Positions 48,922-59,180 of a DNA stretch of 64,000 bases are shown here, piece after piece. The stretch's first letter is position 1. Every line of letters begins with the position of its first letter. The notes beneath the pieces are model-generated. The model did no database searches, had not been told where the DNA came from, and saw nothing but the letters and a program-made list of their open reading frames with translations. The translations under genes were made by a program, and so were the position numbers. Source of the stretch: Kitasatospora sp. CB01950 (GTDB lineage Bacteria > Actinomycetota > Actinomycetes > Streptomycetales > Streptomycetaceae); assembly GCF_001905465.1 (NCBI RefSeq), contig NZ_LISX01000008.1, positions 102,280 to 166,279 of the forward strand, in the 5' to 3' direction.

Positions 48922-49746
48922 TCATCGACCCGGGTATCCCGGCCACTGGGGCCCCGGCCAGCCCGGCGCAGGCCCGGACGGTGGTTGCGCTGCGTAACCG
49001 AAACCGGTGGGGTAGGGCCCGGCCGCGGCCTGCCGGTCGAAGAACGGGCGGGTACCGGCCCGCAGCCACATCGCCACCGGGTCGAACTCGTCGGCCATCA
49101 GCACGGTCGAGACGGCCGGCCCCTCGGGGGCCTGCGCGGCGGCCCGCTGCACCAGCGCCCGGGCGGCCTCCACGGCCGGCGGCGAGGTGTCGTACAGGTC
49201 CAGACCGATCGCCAAGTGCGGTTCGCCCAGCACCGGTTCGACCCAGGCCCGCCAGAGCGAACGCAACGGGCGTACCTCGGCGGCCTGTTGGTTCAGCACG
49301 GCGAAGAACTGCGGTGCCTGGCCGGTCGGTTCGGAGATCCGCAGCGGCCCGGCCGGCAGCCGGTCCAGGCCGACCGCGATCCGCCGGAGGTCGGCCCACG
49401 GCACGCCGATGCCGCCGCCCGGACGGTGCGGGTCCAGCCACAGGCCCCAGCGGGAGCGGTACAGCGAGCCGGCGATCTCCGGCCCGGACACCACCTCGTG
49501 GCCGCGCGACCAGCCGCTGGCCGTCAGCTGCCCCGGCGAGGTCACGCAGGGCGCGTAGCCGTGCCCGCCGACGTCCATGTTCCCGTACTGGGCGTCCGGG
49601 CTGCCCGGGCTTCCGTGCCAGAGCAGCATCCAGACCTGCCCGTGCGCGAGGGCGCGCAGCAGCCCCTCGTACGCCTCCCAGCGCTCCGGTGCGACCGCTC
49701 CGAGGGCGCGCTCGATCGCGCCCGGGTCGCCCGCTGCTCCCGTCAC
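48922..49746 (-). CDS. SseB-like protein with Pro/Gly-rich tail
   Basis: This 274-aa protein resembles the SseB ('enhanced serine sensitivity') family seen in actinobacteria. It has GQVWMLLWHGSPGSPDAQYGNM, two SseB-like alpha/beta modules and a Pro/Gly/Trp-rich C-terminus ending GPQWPGYPGR. The molecular function of the family is unknown. The GTG at 49746 has GAGGG eight bases upstream. It is paralogous to, and in tandem with, the gene at 49866-50633, next to the glycine/serine genes. Confidence 0.7.
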   Translation of the reverse strand: MTGAAGDPGAIERALGAVAPERWEAYEGLLRALAHGQVWMLLWHGSPGSPDAQYGNMDVGGHGYAPCVTSPGQLTASGWSRGHEVVSGPEIAGSLYRSRWGLWLDPHRPGGGIGVPWADLRRIAVGLDRLPAGPLRISEPTGQAPQFFAVLNQQAAEVRPLRSLWRAWVEPVLGEPHLAIGLDLYDTSPPAVEAARALVQRAAAQAPEGPAVSTVLMADEFDPVAMWLRAGTRPFFDRQAAAGPYPTGFGYAAQPPSGPAPGWPGPQWPGYPGR

Positions 49747-49865
49747 GTCGCCGCCCTCTTTCTCGACTTCCCTCGTCCGCCCGTCCACCGCCCCGCGGTG
49801 TGCCGGGGCAACCCTATGGGTCGCGCCCGTCAACCGTCATGCCGCCGTACCGCATCCCTCGGGGC

Positions 49866-50633
49866 TCACGGCCGCACGTAGAAGGGCTGTACCCGCCCGA
49901 GCAGCCAGTCCACCACCGGGTCCGCGACCAGGTCGAGCAGCACCAGGTGGACGCCCCAACTCGGCGGGGCGGTTCCGAGCGCCCGGCCGAGCGCGAGGTT
50001 GACGTCGCCGGGGTCGGCCGGGGACGCCGGGTCCAGCTGGACGCCGATGTACAGCAGGGTCGCCTCGCCCTCCACCCGGGCCAGCGCCCGACGGGCCGTC
50101 AGCACGCCCGGCACGGCGGCGAGTTCACCGGCGGCGGCGGCCAGGAAGGCATACGGCTCCTGGTGCGGCTCGGGCTCCTTGAGCGCCACCCGGGCCCCCT
50201 CGGTGACGCCCTGCGCCTCCCAGTCCTCGCCGCGCGGCCCGCGCCGCAGCTCCCCGACGCCCTCCGGCGGCACCGGGATGCCCACCGGCGCCTCGGGGTT
50301 GACCGCGACGCCGATGCCCAGCGGCAGGCCCCGGGCGAACTCCCACATCGGGGCGATCGCGAACGGGATGCCCGGCGCGTGCTGCAGGTACAGCTCCTGC
50401 GAGCTGTACACCGGCACATAGGGCGCGCCGGCGAGCTCCAGGGTCGGCAGGTCGAGCGAGCCCGACTGCGGATCGGCGCCGGACGGCAGCGGGATCCACA
50501 CCTGGCTGCGGGCCAGCACCTCGATCACCCGGGGCGTCGCCCCCGGGTCGCCCAGGGCCGCCATCAGCACCTGCTCCAGCTCGTTGGCCGGCCAGCTCCC
50601 GCCTTCCGGAACCTGACCCAGCGGGAACCCCAT
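49866..50633 (-). CDS. SseB-family protein
   Basis: This 255-aa protein has an N-terminal SseB domain (NELEQVLMAALGDPGATPRV, about 16-35; VWIPLPSGADP; YVPVYSSQELY) and a C-terminal SseB-like domain ending DWLLGRVQPFYVRP. In enterobacteria SseB alters serine sensitivity, but no biochemical activity is proven. The ATG at 50633 has GGAGGGG close upstream. It is divergent from the glycine riboswitch and gcvT, so a link with glycine/serine metabolism is suggestive. Confidence 0.82.
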   Translation of the reverse strand: MGFPLGQVPEGGSWPANELEQVLMAALGDPGATPRVIEVLARSQVWIPLPSGADPQSGSLDLPTLELAGAPYVPVYSSQELYLQHAPGIPFAIAPMWEFARGLPLGIGVAVNPEAPVGIPVPPEGVGELRRGPRGEDWEAQGVTEGARVALKEPEPHQEPYAFLAAAAGELAAVPGVLTARRALARVEGEATLLYIGVQLDPASPADPGDVNLALGRALGTAPPSWGVHLVLLDLVADPVVDWLLGRVQPFYVRP

Positions 50634-50780
50634 CTCGCCCCTCCACACTCACGGTTGCGTTCAGGTTAGCGGCGTCGGCGGGCGGGCCGGCGCGAGTGTG
50701 ATCCATCCCCACTGCCGCAAGCACCTCACGGCATGCCATGATGGGCCCGCCCAAAACTTCATACCGGCCGCTCGAACCCG

Positions 50781-50986
50781 CGCGGGAGAGCCGGAACGAC
50801 CGTCACCCGGTCGCGACCGGCGCCGAAGGAGCAAGTCCTCCCCGGAATCTCTCAGGCCCCCCTACCGCACGGGCGAGGCAGATCTGGAAAGTGGACACGG
50901 CCGTGCCGTGCGCCCACCCACGGTGCAAACCGCCATCCTGTCCGGGATGCGGTGAAGCTCTCAGGTTCGACGACAGACGGGGAGAT
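50781..50986 (+). ncRNA. Tandem glycine riboswitch upstream of gcvT
   Basis: Two consecutive aptamers are visible. The first runs from the GGGAGAGCC stem start through GCCGAAGGAGCAA to ATCTCTCAGGC. The second ends with GGTGAAGCTCTCAGGT and GACAGACGGGGAG. These are hallmark words of the glycine (gcvT-type) riboswitch. It lies 42 bases before the gcvT start on the same strand. In this class glycine binding usually turns on the cleavage genes, so excess glycine should induce gcvT-gcvH-glyA. Confidence 0.93.
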
Positions 50987-51027
50987 TCGCCCCAGCCTGC
51001 CCGTTTCCAGATCCCGGGAGTCCTGTC

Positions 51028-52146
51028 GTGTCCCTCCGCCTCACCGCGCTCGACGCGCTGCACCGCTCGCTCGGCGCCACCATGACCGACTTCGCGGGCT
51101 GGGACATGCCGCTACGCTACGGCAGCGAGCGCGAGGAGCACCTCGCGGTCCGCACCAGGGCCGGCCTGTTCGACCTGTCGCACATGGGCGAGATCACCGT
51201 CTCCGGCCCGCAGGCCGGCGAACTGCTCGACCACGCCCTGGTCGGCTTCATCTCCGCGCTCGGCGTGCTGCGCGCCCGCTACACCATGATCTGCCGCGAG
51301 GACGGCGGCATCCTGGACGACCTGATCGTCTACCGCACCGCGGAGAACGAGTACCTGGTGGTCGCCAACGCCTCCAACGCCCAGGTCGTGCTGGACGCCC
51401 TGACCGAGCGCGCGGCCGGCTTCGACGCCACCGTCCGCGACGACTGCGACGCCTACGCGCTGCTCGCCGTCCAGGGCCCCGAGGCCAACGGCATCCTGGC
51501 CAAGCTCACCGACGCCGACCTGCCCGGCCTCAAGTACTACGCGCTGCTGCCCGCCACCGTGGCGGACCGTCAGGTCTGGCTGGCCCGCACCGGCTACACC
51601 GGCGAGGACGGCTTCGAGGTCTTCTGCGCCCCCGCCGACGCCGAGCACCTGTGGACCGCGCTGACCGGGGCCGGCACCGCCGAGGGCCTCGTCCCGTGCG
51701 GCCTGTCCTGCCGCGACACGCTGCGCCTGGAGGCCGGCATGCCGCTGTACGGGCACGAGCTGTCCACCGAGCTGACCCCGTTCGACGCCGGCCTGGGCCG
51801 CGTGGTGCGTTTCGACAAGACCACCAACAACGGCGAGTTCGTCGGCCGCAAGGCCCTGGAGGAGGCCGCCGCGGCGGCCGAGGCCAACCCCCCGCGCAAG
51901 CTGGTCGGCCTGGTCTCCGAGGGCCGCCGCGTCCCGCGCGCCGAGTACGCCGTGGTGGACGCCGAGGGCGCCGCGATCGGCCGGATCACCTCCGGCTCGC
52001 CCTCCCCGACCCTGGGCAAGCCGATCGCCATCGCGTACGTGGACGCCGCGCACGCCGAACCGGGCGCCACCGTCGCCGTGGACGTCCGCGGCAAGGCCGA
52101 GCCGGTCCAGGTCGTCGCGCTGCCGTTCTACAAGCGCGCCCGCTGA
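51028..52146 (+). CDS. gcvT: Glycine cleavage system aminomethyltransferase (T protein)
   Basis: This 372-aa protein releases ammonia from the aminomethyl-lipoyl H protein and transfers the one-carbon unit to tetrahydrofolate. It begins LTALDALHRSLGATMTDFAG, has GLFDLSHMGEI (about 46-56), LARTGYTGEDGFEVF, and the C-terminal barrel with RRVPRAEYAV. The GTG at 51028 has GGGAG eight bases upstream. It is the first gene after the glycine riboswitch; gcvH follows after about 100 bases. Confidence 0.95.
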   Translation: MSLRLTALDALHRSLGATMTDFAGWDMPLRYGSEREEHLAVRTRAGLFDLSHMGEITVSGPQAGELLDHALVGFISALGVLRARYTMICREDGGILDDLIVYRTAENEYLVVANASNAQVVLDALTERAAGFDATVRDDCDAYALLAVQGPEANGILAKLTDADLPGLKYYALLPATVADRQVWLARTGYTGEDGFEVFCAPADAEHLWTALTGAGTAEGLVPCGLSCRDTLRLEAGMPLYGHELSTELTPFDAGLGRVVRFDKTTNNGEFVGRKALEEAAAAAEANPPRKLVGLVSEGRRVPRAEYAVVDAEGAAIGRITSGSPSPTLGKPIAIAYVDAAHAEPGATVAVDVRGKAEPVQVVALPFYKRAR

Positions 52147-52248
52147 CCCTCCCTCGGTCCTTCACCTGCTGTTCGAGCAGTTCTTTCCGGTTCGTCCGCC
52201 CAGCGGACGGCCGTGCCCTCCCCTCCCGCGATCCTGGAGAATGACGTC

Positions 52249-52623
52249 ATGAGCAACCCCACGCACCTGCAGTACACCAAGGAGCACGAGTGGCTTACGG
52301 CCGCCGTGGACGGGGTGTCGACGATCGGCATCACCGCGCACGCCGCGGACGCCCTCGGCGACATCGTCTACGTCCAGCTCCCGAATGTCGGCGACACCGT
52401 CACCGCGGGTGAGACCTGTGGCGAGCTCGAGTCCACCAAGTCGGTCAGCGACCTCTTCTCCCCCGCCACCGGCGAGGTCACCGAGGTCAACCAGGAGGTC
52501 ATCGACGACCCGGCCCTGGTCAACTCGGAGCCCTTCGAGGGCGGTTGGCTGTTCAAGGTCCGGGCCACGGCGACCGACGAGCTGCTCGACGCCGACGGCT
52601 ACACCGCCTTCACCGGCGCCTGA
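52249..52623 (+). CDS. gcvH: Glycine cleavage system H protein
   Basis: This 124-aa lipoyl carrier shuttles the aminomethyl group between the P, T and L proteins. The lipoylated lysine is K64 in GELESTKSVSDLFSP. TKEHEWL near the start and EGGWLFKVR near the end are family features. The ATG at 52249 has GGAGA nine bases upstream; an upstream in-frame ATG lacks a site. It lies between gcvT and glyA. Confidence 0.95.
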   Translation: MSNPTHLQYTKEHEWLTAAVDGVSTIGITAHAADALGDIVYVQLPNVGDTVTAGETCGELESTKSVSDLFSPATGEVTEVNQEVIDDPALVNSEPFEGGWLFKVRATATDELLDADGYTAFTGA

Positions 52624-52638
52624 CCGGGAGACCCCCTC

Positions 52639-53907
<1,269 letters not shown>

Positions 53908-53952
53908 CCCTTCCCCGCGTCCGCCGGCACCCGGCGGCCGCCCGGAAACCCC

Positions 53953-53988
53953 GGGGCACCGCGCACACTGGAACGTGCGCGGTGCCCC
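53953..53988 (+). terminator. glyA terminator hairpin
   Basis: A perfect 14-bp stem (53953-53966 with 53975-53988) with an 8-base loop, followed by GTTCC, lies 45 bases after the glyA stop. It should separate glyA from sdaA, at least partly. Confidence 0.8.
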
Positions 53989-54054
53989 GTTCCATGCGCC
54001 GCCCCCGTCCCACCGGACGGACCACTCCACGAGACCAGACAAGGACGTCACCCC

Positions 54055-55422
54055 GTGGCCATCAGCGTCTTCGACCTCTTCTCCGTCGGTATCGGACCGT
54101 CCTCCTCGCACACCGTCGGCCCGATGCGCGCCGCCCGGATGTTCGCCCGCCGGCTCGCCTCCGAGGGACTCCTCGACCAGGTCGCCTCGCTCCGCGCCGA
54201 GCTGTACGGCTCCCTCGGCGCCACCGGCCACGGCCACGGCACCCCCAAGGCCGTCCTGCTCGGCCTGGAGAACAACTCCCCGCGCACCGTCGACGTCGAC
54301 CAGGCCGACCTGGACGTCGAACGGATCCGCGCCACCAAGCGGCTCAACCTGGTGGGCCGCCGCGAGATCGCCTTCGACCCCGACACCGAACTCGTCCTGC
54401 ACCGCCGCAAGGCCCTGCCCTACCACGCCAACGGCATGGCCCTGTGGGCGTACGACGCCACCGGCGCCGTCCTGCTGGAGAAGACCTACTACTCCGTCGG
54501 CGGCGGCTTCGTGGTCGACGAGGACGCGATCGGCGAGGCCCGGATCAAGCCCGACGACACCGCGCTGCGCCACCCCTTCCGCACCGGCGAGGAACTGCTG
54601 CGCCTCACCCGGGAGACCGGCCTGTCCATCTCCGGCCTGATGCTGGAGAACGAGAAGGCCTGGCGTACCGAGGCGGAGATCCGGGCCGGCCTGCTGGAGA
54701 TCTGGGCCGTCATGAAGGAGTGCGTGGCGGCCGGCATGTCCCGCGAGGGCATCCTGCCGGGCGGGCTCAAGGTCCGCCGCCGCGCCGCGTCCGCCGCCCG
54801 CGCGATGCGCGCCGAGGGCATCGGCCCCGGCAACGCGATGGAGTGGGTCACCCTCTACGCGATGGCCGTCAACGAGGAGAACGCCTCCGGCCGCCGCGTC
54901 GTCACCGCCCCCACCAACGGCGCCGCCGGCATCATCCCCGCCGTCCTGCACTACTACCTGAACTTCATCCCGGGCGCGGACGAGGACGGCATCGTCCGCT
55001 TCCTCCTCGCGGCCGGCGCGATCGGCATGCTCTTCAAGGAGAACGCCTCCATCTCCGGCGCCGAGGTCGGCTGCCAGGGCGAGGTCGGCTCCGCCTGCTC
55101 GATGGCCGCCGGCGGCCTCGCCGAGGTCCTCGGCGGCACCCCCGAGCAGGTCGAGAACGCCGCCGAGATCGGCATCGAGCACAACCTCGGCCTCACCTGC
55201 GACCCGGTCGGCGGCCTCGTCCAGATCCCCTGCATCGAGCGCAACGGCATGGCCTCCGTCAAGGCCATCACCGCCGCCCGGATGGCCCTCCGCGGCGACG
55301 GCCGCCACCACGTCTCCCTCGACAAGGCCATCAAGACCATGAAGGAGACCGGTGCCGACATGAAGATCAAGTACAAGGAGACCTCGCGCGGCGGCCTCGC
55401 GGTCAACGTCATCGAGTGCTGA
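54055..55422 (+). CDS. sdaA: L-serine dehydratase (single-chain, iron-sulfur type)
   Basis: This 455-aa enzyme deaminates serine to pyruvate using a 4Fe-4S cluster. The N-terminal domain has SVFDLFSVGIGPSSSHTVGP (about 2-21). The C-terminal domain carries the cluster cysteines in GCQGEVGSACSMA (about 342-354) and in LTCDPVGGLVQIPCIERN (about 382-399). The GTG at 54055 has AAGGACG upstream. It is the sink for serine formed by the gcv-glyA genes just upstream. Confidence 0.95.
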   Translation: MAISVFDLFSVGIGPSSSHTVGPMRAARMFARRLASEGLLDQVASLRAELYGSLGATGHGHGTPKAVLLGLENNSPRTVDVDQADLDVERIRATKRLNLVGRREIAFDPDTELVLHRRKALPYHANGMALWAYDATGAVLLEKTYYSVGGGFVVDEDAIGEARIKPDDTALRHPFRTGEELLRLTRETGLSISGLMLENEKAWRTEAEIRAGLLEIWAVMKECVAAGMSREGILPGGLKVRRRAASAARAMRAEGIGPGNAMEWVTLYAMAVNEENASGRRVVTAPTNGAAGIIPAVLHYYLNFIPGADEDGIVRFLLAAGAIGMLFKENASISGAEVGCQGEVGSACSMAAGGLAEVLGGTPEQVENAAEIGIEHNLGLTCDPVGGLVQIPCIERNGMASVKAITAARMALRGDGRHHVSLDKAIKTMKETGADMKIKYKETSRGGLAVNVIEC

Positions 55423-55444
55423 GTCCGACACCGTTCGGACATAG

Positions 55445-55475
55445 CTCGAAGGTCCCGGGTCCCGGGACCTTCGAG
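55445..55475 (+). terminator. sdaA terminator, perfect 31-base palindrome
   Basis: Fifteen bases on each side of a single central T are perfectly complementary (CTCGAAGGTCCCGGG and its complement). It begins 22 bases after the sdaA stop. Confidence 0.75.
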
Positions 55476-55481
55476 GGCTGG

Positions 55482-55522
55482 CAGGTGGCGTCCGGATCAT
55501 GAGATGATCCGGAGGCCACCTG
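55482..55522. repeat. Second long hairpin after sdaA
   Basis: CAGGTGGC (55482-55489) and CCGGATCAT (55492-55500) pair with ATGATCCGG (55504-55512) and GCCACCTG (55515-55522), with a 2x2 internal loop and a gag apex. The CCGGATCATGA word resembles ends of small streptomycete intergenic repeats, so it may be a repeat-element remnant or part of a structured RNA. Confidence 0.6.
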
Positions 55523-55667
55523 GAATCCTAAGGTTGAGCATGGCGCACGCCTTGGTTTCGACTTGTTTTTGGGGTTGCGGCGTGCGATAGTTATGCGTGT
55601 CGGGCGTGACCGCCCGACCACTTCCCATCCGGCGGCACGCACCCCCTTGGCTGCCGGGTGACGCGCA

Positions 55668-55705
55668 GGGGCCCCGGACCGCGAACAAAAGCGGACAGGG
55701 GCCCC
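55668..55705 (-). terminator. Possible terminator after the RsbW-like gene
   Basis: GGGGCCCC occurs at 55668-55675 and 55698-55705, enclosing CCGC/GCGG, so a hairpin can form with a loop of gaacaaaa. It lies 27 bases past the stop of the gene at 55732. Because GGGGCCCC is self-complementary, other folds are possible. Confidence 0.5.
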
Positions 55706-55731
55706 GCATCGTTTGTGGGCAGAAAAAAGTG

Positions 55732-56316
55732 TCAGAGCGCGGTGGTTCGGTCCCGGGTGCGCATCTCGAACCAGACGCCCTTGCCACGCGGCAGCAGATC
55801 GGCCCCCCAGCGGTCGGAGAGTTCGTCGACCACACGCAGGCCGTGGCCGCTCTGGTAGCGGCCGGTCTCGGGCGCGACGATCAGGCAGGGCAACGCCCGC
55901 GAGGAGTCCCGGACTTCGATCCGCAGCCAGCCGGGCCGCCGTACCAGCCTCAGCCCGATCATCCGCCCGCCGGCGTGCCGCACCGCGTTGGCGACCAGTT
56001 CGCCGGTGAGCAACTCCCCGACCTCCAGCAGGTGGTGGAGGTTCCAGGCCGCCAGGACCGAGAGCACCAGCCGCCGCGCGACCCCGGCCGACTCGGGGCG
56101 GGAAGGCAGTCGCACCTCCTCCGCGGCGTCGGGATCGCCGAGCACGCCGAGGAAGACGTGCTCCATCTCGTCCGCGGTCATCCGTTCCAGGTCGGCGAGC
56201 ACCACTGCGGTGCCGAGACTCGCGGCTCCGACCCCCGAGGGGCCGTCACCGCGGGTGCCGACCAAGGAAAGTGATGCCCGTTCCGCTTCGCCCCATCCCG
56301 CCATGGGGCCCATCAT
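55732..56316 (-). CDS. ATP-binding protein of the RsbW-like anti-sigma / HATPase family
   Basis: This protein of about 194 aa carries a HATPase_c fold of the streptomycete regulatory type. The N-box is GELVANAVRHAGG, the middle section WLRIEVRDSSRALP (G1 box with Asp), and the G2 box SGHGLRVVDELSDRWG. Such proteins bind ATP and usually phosphorylate or sequester anti-anti-sigma factors or sigma factors; the partner is unknown. The start is uncertain: ATG codons at 56316, 56313 and 56304 all lack a good ribosome binding site. It probably forms its own unit. Confidence 0.82.
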   Translation of the reverse strand: MMGPMAGWGEAERASLSLVGTRGDGPSGVGAASLGTAVVLADLERMTADEMEHVFLGVLGDPDAAEEVRLPSRPESAGVARRLVLSVLAAWNLHHLLEVGELLTGELVANAVRHAGGRMIGLRLVRRPGWLRIEVRDSSRALPCLIVAPETGRYQSGHGLRVVDELSDRWGADLLPRGKGVWFEMRTRDRTTAL

Positions 56317-56407
56317 TGCGGAACGTGGGCGGCCGCGTACGGACAATGAGCAAACGATCACGGCCCTTCTGGCATATGCCGTCAGCAACCGAACTGGTGC
56401 CCGACGA

Positions 56408-57601
56408 TCACCACTTGGCCCAGGAGAGGTTCCAGCCGCCCAGTCCGTTGGCCGGGTCGACCGTCGCGCCCTTGGAGTTGACCACCGTGATCACGTCGCC
56501 GACCAGCGTGGAGGCGTAGAACTTGCCCGCCGAGCTGCTCGCGCTGCCGCCCTGGACGTCGGTCAGGCCGATGCAGCCGTGGCTGCCGTTGGAGACGCCG
56601 ATGACGCCCGCGCCCCAGTAGTTTCCGTGCACGTAGGTGCCGGTGTCGGTCAACCGGATGGCATGCGGAACCACCAGATCGTATTCGTCGCCGGACCCCG
56701 CCTTGGTGACGCCGGCGGAGGTCATCCGGGTGGTGCCCTCCATCCCCTCGACGACCATCGAGCCGCCCCAGGTGTCGTAGCCGGGCTTGCCCGCGGTGAA
56801 CGCGATCGAATCGGTCTGCTGGCCGTCGCGCTCGACCTTCATCCGGTGGGTGTTGACGTCGGCGGTGGAGATCTGGGAGCGGCCGATGGTGAACGGCTCG
56901 TCCTTGTCGACGCCGCCGTACACGCCGGGGGCGGTCTCCACGTCCTTGAGCTTGTAGTGGATGGTGACCTTGGTGTTGGGGCTCCAGTACTTCTCCGGGC
57001 GGAAGTCGAGCCGCTTCTCGTTGAACCAGTGGCCCCTGACCACGGTGCCGTCCGAGGCCTCGAAGGTGATGCCGGCCGCCACCGCGTCCTTGTTCTTGAC
57101 CGCCCGGTTGAACCGGACCGAGACGATCATGCCGACGCCGTACTGCTCGTTGTCGGCGATGTTGTCGCTGACGCCGGCGTCCTTCTCGGGGGTGAGGGTG
57201 GTGAAGGTGGAGCGCGCGTTGGCGACCACGCTCTGGGGGTCCTCGGCGAGCGCGTCCACCGTGTAGGCGGTGGAGATCTTGAGGTTGCTGCTGGGCGTCC
57301 ACGAGGTGCCGTCGGAGGCCAGCGCACCCTGCACCTCGACGCCGTCGGGGCCGGTGACCTTGACCGAGGTCAGCTTGCCGCCGTTGGCGGAGACCTTGAC
57401 CGCGCCGGAGGTCTTGACGTCGGTGGCGCCGTTGGCGGGTTCGATGGCGATGGTCGCGGCCGACACGGTCGGCTTGGCCGAACTGGCGGCCGCCTTCGGG
57501 CTGTCCGCCTTGGCCGGGTCCGTACTGCAGCCGGTCGTGGCCATCAGCACCAGGGCGCCTGCGAGCGCACCCAGCGCGTAACCCCCGCGTATAGCCTTCA
57601 C
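56408..57601 (-). CDS. L,D-transpeptidase lipoprotein with Ig-like domains (copy 1)
   Basis: This 397-aa cell-wall enzyme forms 3-3 peptidoglycan cross-links or related linkages. It has a lipoprotein signal (LVLMATTGCST, lipid Cys near 25), two Ig-like domains (about 55-255; DGVEVQGALASDGTSWTPSS is recognisable) and a C-terminal YkuD catalytic domain with YVHGNYWGAGVIG and SHGCIGL, containing the catalytic His and Cys. This is the LdtMt2-like architecture. The GTG at 57601 has GGGGAGAG upstream. It is one of three tandem paralogues. Confidence 0.92.
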   Translation of the reverse strand: MKAIRGGYALGALAGALVLMATTGCSTDPAKADSPKAAASSAKPTVSAATIAIEPANGATDVKTSGAVKVSANGGKLTSVKVTGPDGVEVQGALASDGTSWTPSSNLKISTAYTVDALAEDPQSVVANARSTFTTLTPEKDAGVSDNIADNEQYGVGMIVSVRFNRAVKNKDAVAAGITFEASDGTVVRGHWFNEKRLDFRPEKYWSPNTKVTIHYKLKDVETAPGVYGGVDKDEPFTIGRSQISTADVNTHRMKVERDGQQTDSIAFTAGKPGYDTWGGSMVVEGMEGTTRMTSAGVTKAGSGDEYDLVVPHAIRLTDTGTYVHGNYWGAGVIGVSNGSHGCIGLTDVQGGSASSSAGKFYASTLVGDVITVVNSKGATVDPANGLGGWNLSWAKW

Positions 57602-57714
57602 GTTCCGCTCTCCCCACACACCTGCCTGTCGGCTGACAGGTCTTTCGCTTCATATGACGGGTCGACCGGGCGAAACGTTGCGCGGCGAGTGTCCCGGTAC
57701 GGTCACGAACGGCC

Positions 57715-57747
57715 GACGGCCCGGCGGGTGCGAACCGCCGGGCCGTC
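57715..57747 (-). terminator. Terminator hairpin after L,D-transpeptidase copy 2
   Basis: A 13-bp perfect stem (57715-57727 with 57735-57747) with a 7-base loop lies 18 bases past the stop at 57766. It isolates copy 2 from copy 1, so the tandem genes are probably separate transcripts. Confidence 0.8.
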
Positions 57748-57765
57748 ACTGTGGGTTGGGATCGG

Positions 57766-59013
57766 CTACCACTTGCTCCACGGGACGGTCCAGCCGCTGA
57801 GGCCGTTGTCCCCGGAGACGGTCTGGCCCTTGGAGTTCACGATTTTCACCACATCGCCGACGATCGACGAGTTGAAAAACTTGCCGGCGGCCGAACTGTC
57901 GCTGCCGCCCTTGGCGTCGGAGACGCCGATGCAGCCGTGGCTGGCGTTCGACTTGCCGAACGCGCTGCCCCAGTAGTTGCCGTGCACGTACGTGCCGGAG
58001 GTGGTCAGCCGCATCGCGTGCGGCACGTCCGGGACGTCGTACTCGTCGCCCTTGACGTTGGACACCGTCGCCGAGTTCATCCGGGTGACCTTCTCCTTGG
58101 TGGAGATCACCATGGTGCCGTTCCAGGACGGGTTCTGGTCGTTGCCCGCCGTGATCGGGACGGACTGGGTGTCGCCGCCGCCGCGCGAGACCGTCATCAT
58201 GTGGGTCGCGGCGTCCACCGTGGAGACCTGGTAGCGGCCGATGGTGAACGGCTCGTCCTTGTCGACGTCGCCGTACACGCCGGGCGCGACCTCGACGTTC
58301 TTCAGCCGGTACTTGACGGTCACCTTGGTGCCCGGCTTCCAGTAGTTCTCCGGCCGGAAGTCCAGCCGGGAGGTGCCGAACCAGTGGCCCTTGGCGACCG
58401 TGCCGTCCGAGCCCTCGACGGTGATGCCCGCCAGCACCGCGTCCTTGTTCTTGACCGCCTTGCTGAAGTTCACCGAGACGATCATGCCGACGCCGTAGGT
58501 GCCGTTGTCGGCGATGTTGTCGTTGGTGGCGACCTTCTTGGCCGGGGTCAGCGTGGTGAAGGTGCTGGTGGAGGCGGCCACCAGGCCGGCCTGGTCCACC
58601 GCCTGCGCGTTCACCGTGTACGTGGTGCCGACCGTCAGCTGCTCGGTGGGCTTCCAGCTCAGGCCGTCGGCGGCGATCTCGCCGGCCACCGCCTTGCCGT
58701 TCTTGTCGGTCACCGCGACGGTCGTCAGCTTGCCGCCGGCCACCGCCACCTGGAGACCGTCCTTGGGCGCCACGTCGGCCGCGCCGTCGGCCGGAGTGAC
58801 CGTCAGCTGGGCGGTCGACACCTTCGCCGGGGCGTCCGACGCGGACGAGGAACCGCCGCCGCCCTTGGCGTCGGTCGAGCCGCCGCCGCCACTGCTGCAG
58901 GCCGTCCCGAGCAGCATGACGCCGCCCACCAGCAGGGCCGCCGCCGCCCGACGCACCCGCCGCCCGTTCCCGGCCCCGACTATCCCGGACCCGGCCTTCT
59001 GAACCGCCTCCAC
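57766..59013 (-). CDS. L,D-transpeptidase lipoprotein with Ig-like domains (copy 2)
   Basis: This 415-aa paralogue of its neighbours has a lipoprotein signal (LLGTACSSGGGGS, lipid Cys near 40) after a 20-residue basic N-terminus and a Gly/Ser linker. Two Ig-like domains (PADGAADVAPKDGLQVAVAG marks the first) and a YkuD domain with YVHGNYWGSAFG and SHGCIGVSD follow. The catalytic Cys and His are intact. It starts with GTG at 59013, with GGAGGGGAG close upstream. Sequence identity with copy 1 is highest around GVGMIVSVNFSKAVKNKDAV and the catalytic domain. Confidence 0.92.
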   Translation of the reverse strand: MEAVQKAGSGIVGAGNGRRVRRAAAALLVGGVMLLGTACSSGGGGSTDAKGGGGSSSASDAPAKVSTAQLTVTPADGAADVAPKDGLQVAVAGGKLTTVAVTDKNGKAVAGEIAADGLSWKPTEQLTVGTTYTVNAQAVDQAGLVAASTSTFTTLTPAKKVATNDNIADNGTYGVGMIVSVNFSKAVKNKDAVLAGITVEGSDGTVAKGHWFGTSRLDFRPENYWKPGTKVTVKYRLKNVEVAPGVYGDVDKDEPFTIGRYQVSTVDAATHMMTVSRGGGDTQSVPITAGNDQNPSWNGTMVISTKEKVTRMNSATVSNVKGDEYDVPDVPHAMRLTTSGTYVHGNYWGSAFGKSNASHGCIGVSDAKGGSDSSAAGKFFNSSIVGDVVKIVNSKGQTVSGDNGLSGWTVPWSKW

Positions 59014-59180
59014 CGCGCTGCTCCCCTCCAGGTCTGCACAGCGATACCCGTGGGGCGCCCGGAGTCGGCTCCGCCGGATCCGCTGCGCCCACCGCGTCCC
59101 CGAAGTCAGTTTCGGGCGCGCGCGGGGGCAAGGATAACCGGCGAAGCTGAGTGAATCTTCGGAGGGAGCCGAGTGCCCGT

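Larger units (their letters stand above)
55423..55731. other. Gene-free stretch with several inverted repeats downstream of sdaA
   Basis: No coding frame is convincing. From left to right it holds the sdaA hairpin (55445-55475), a second long hairpin (55482-55522), an AT-richer segment around 55555-55595 that could hold a rightward promoter, and a GGGGCCCC-based repeat (55668-55705) near the end of the RsbW-like gene. A small RNA here is possible but unproven. Confidence 0.5.
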
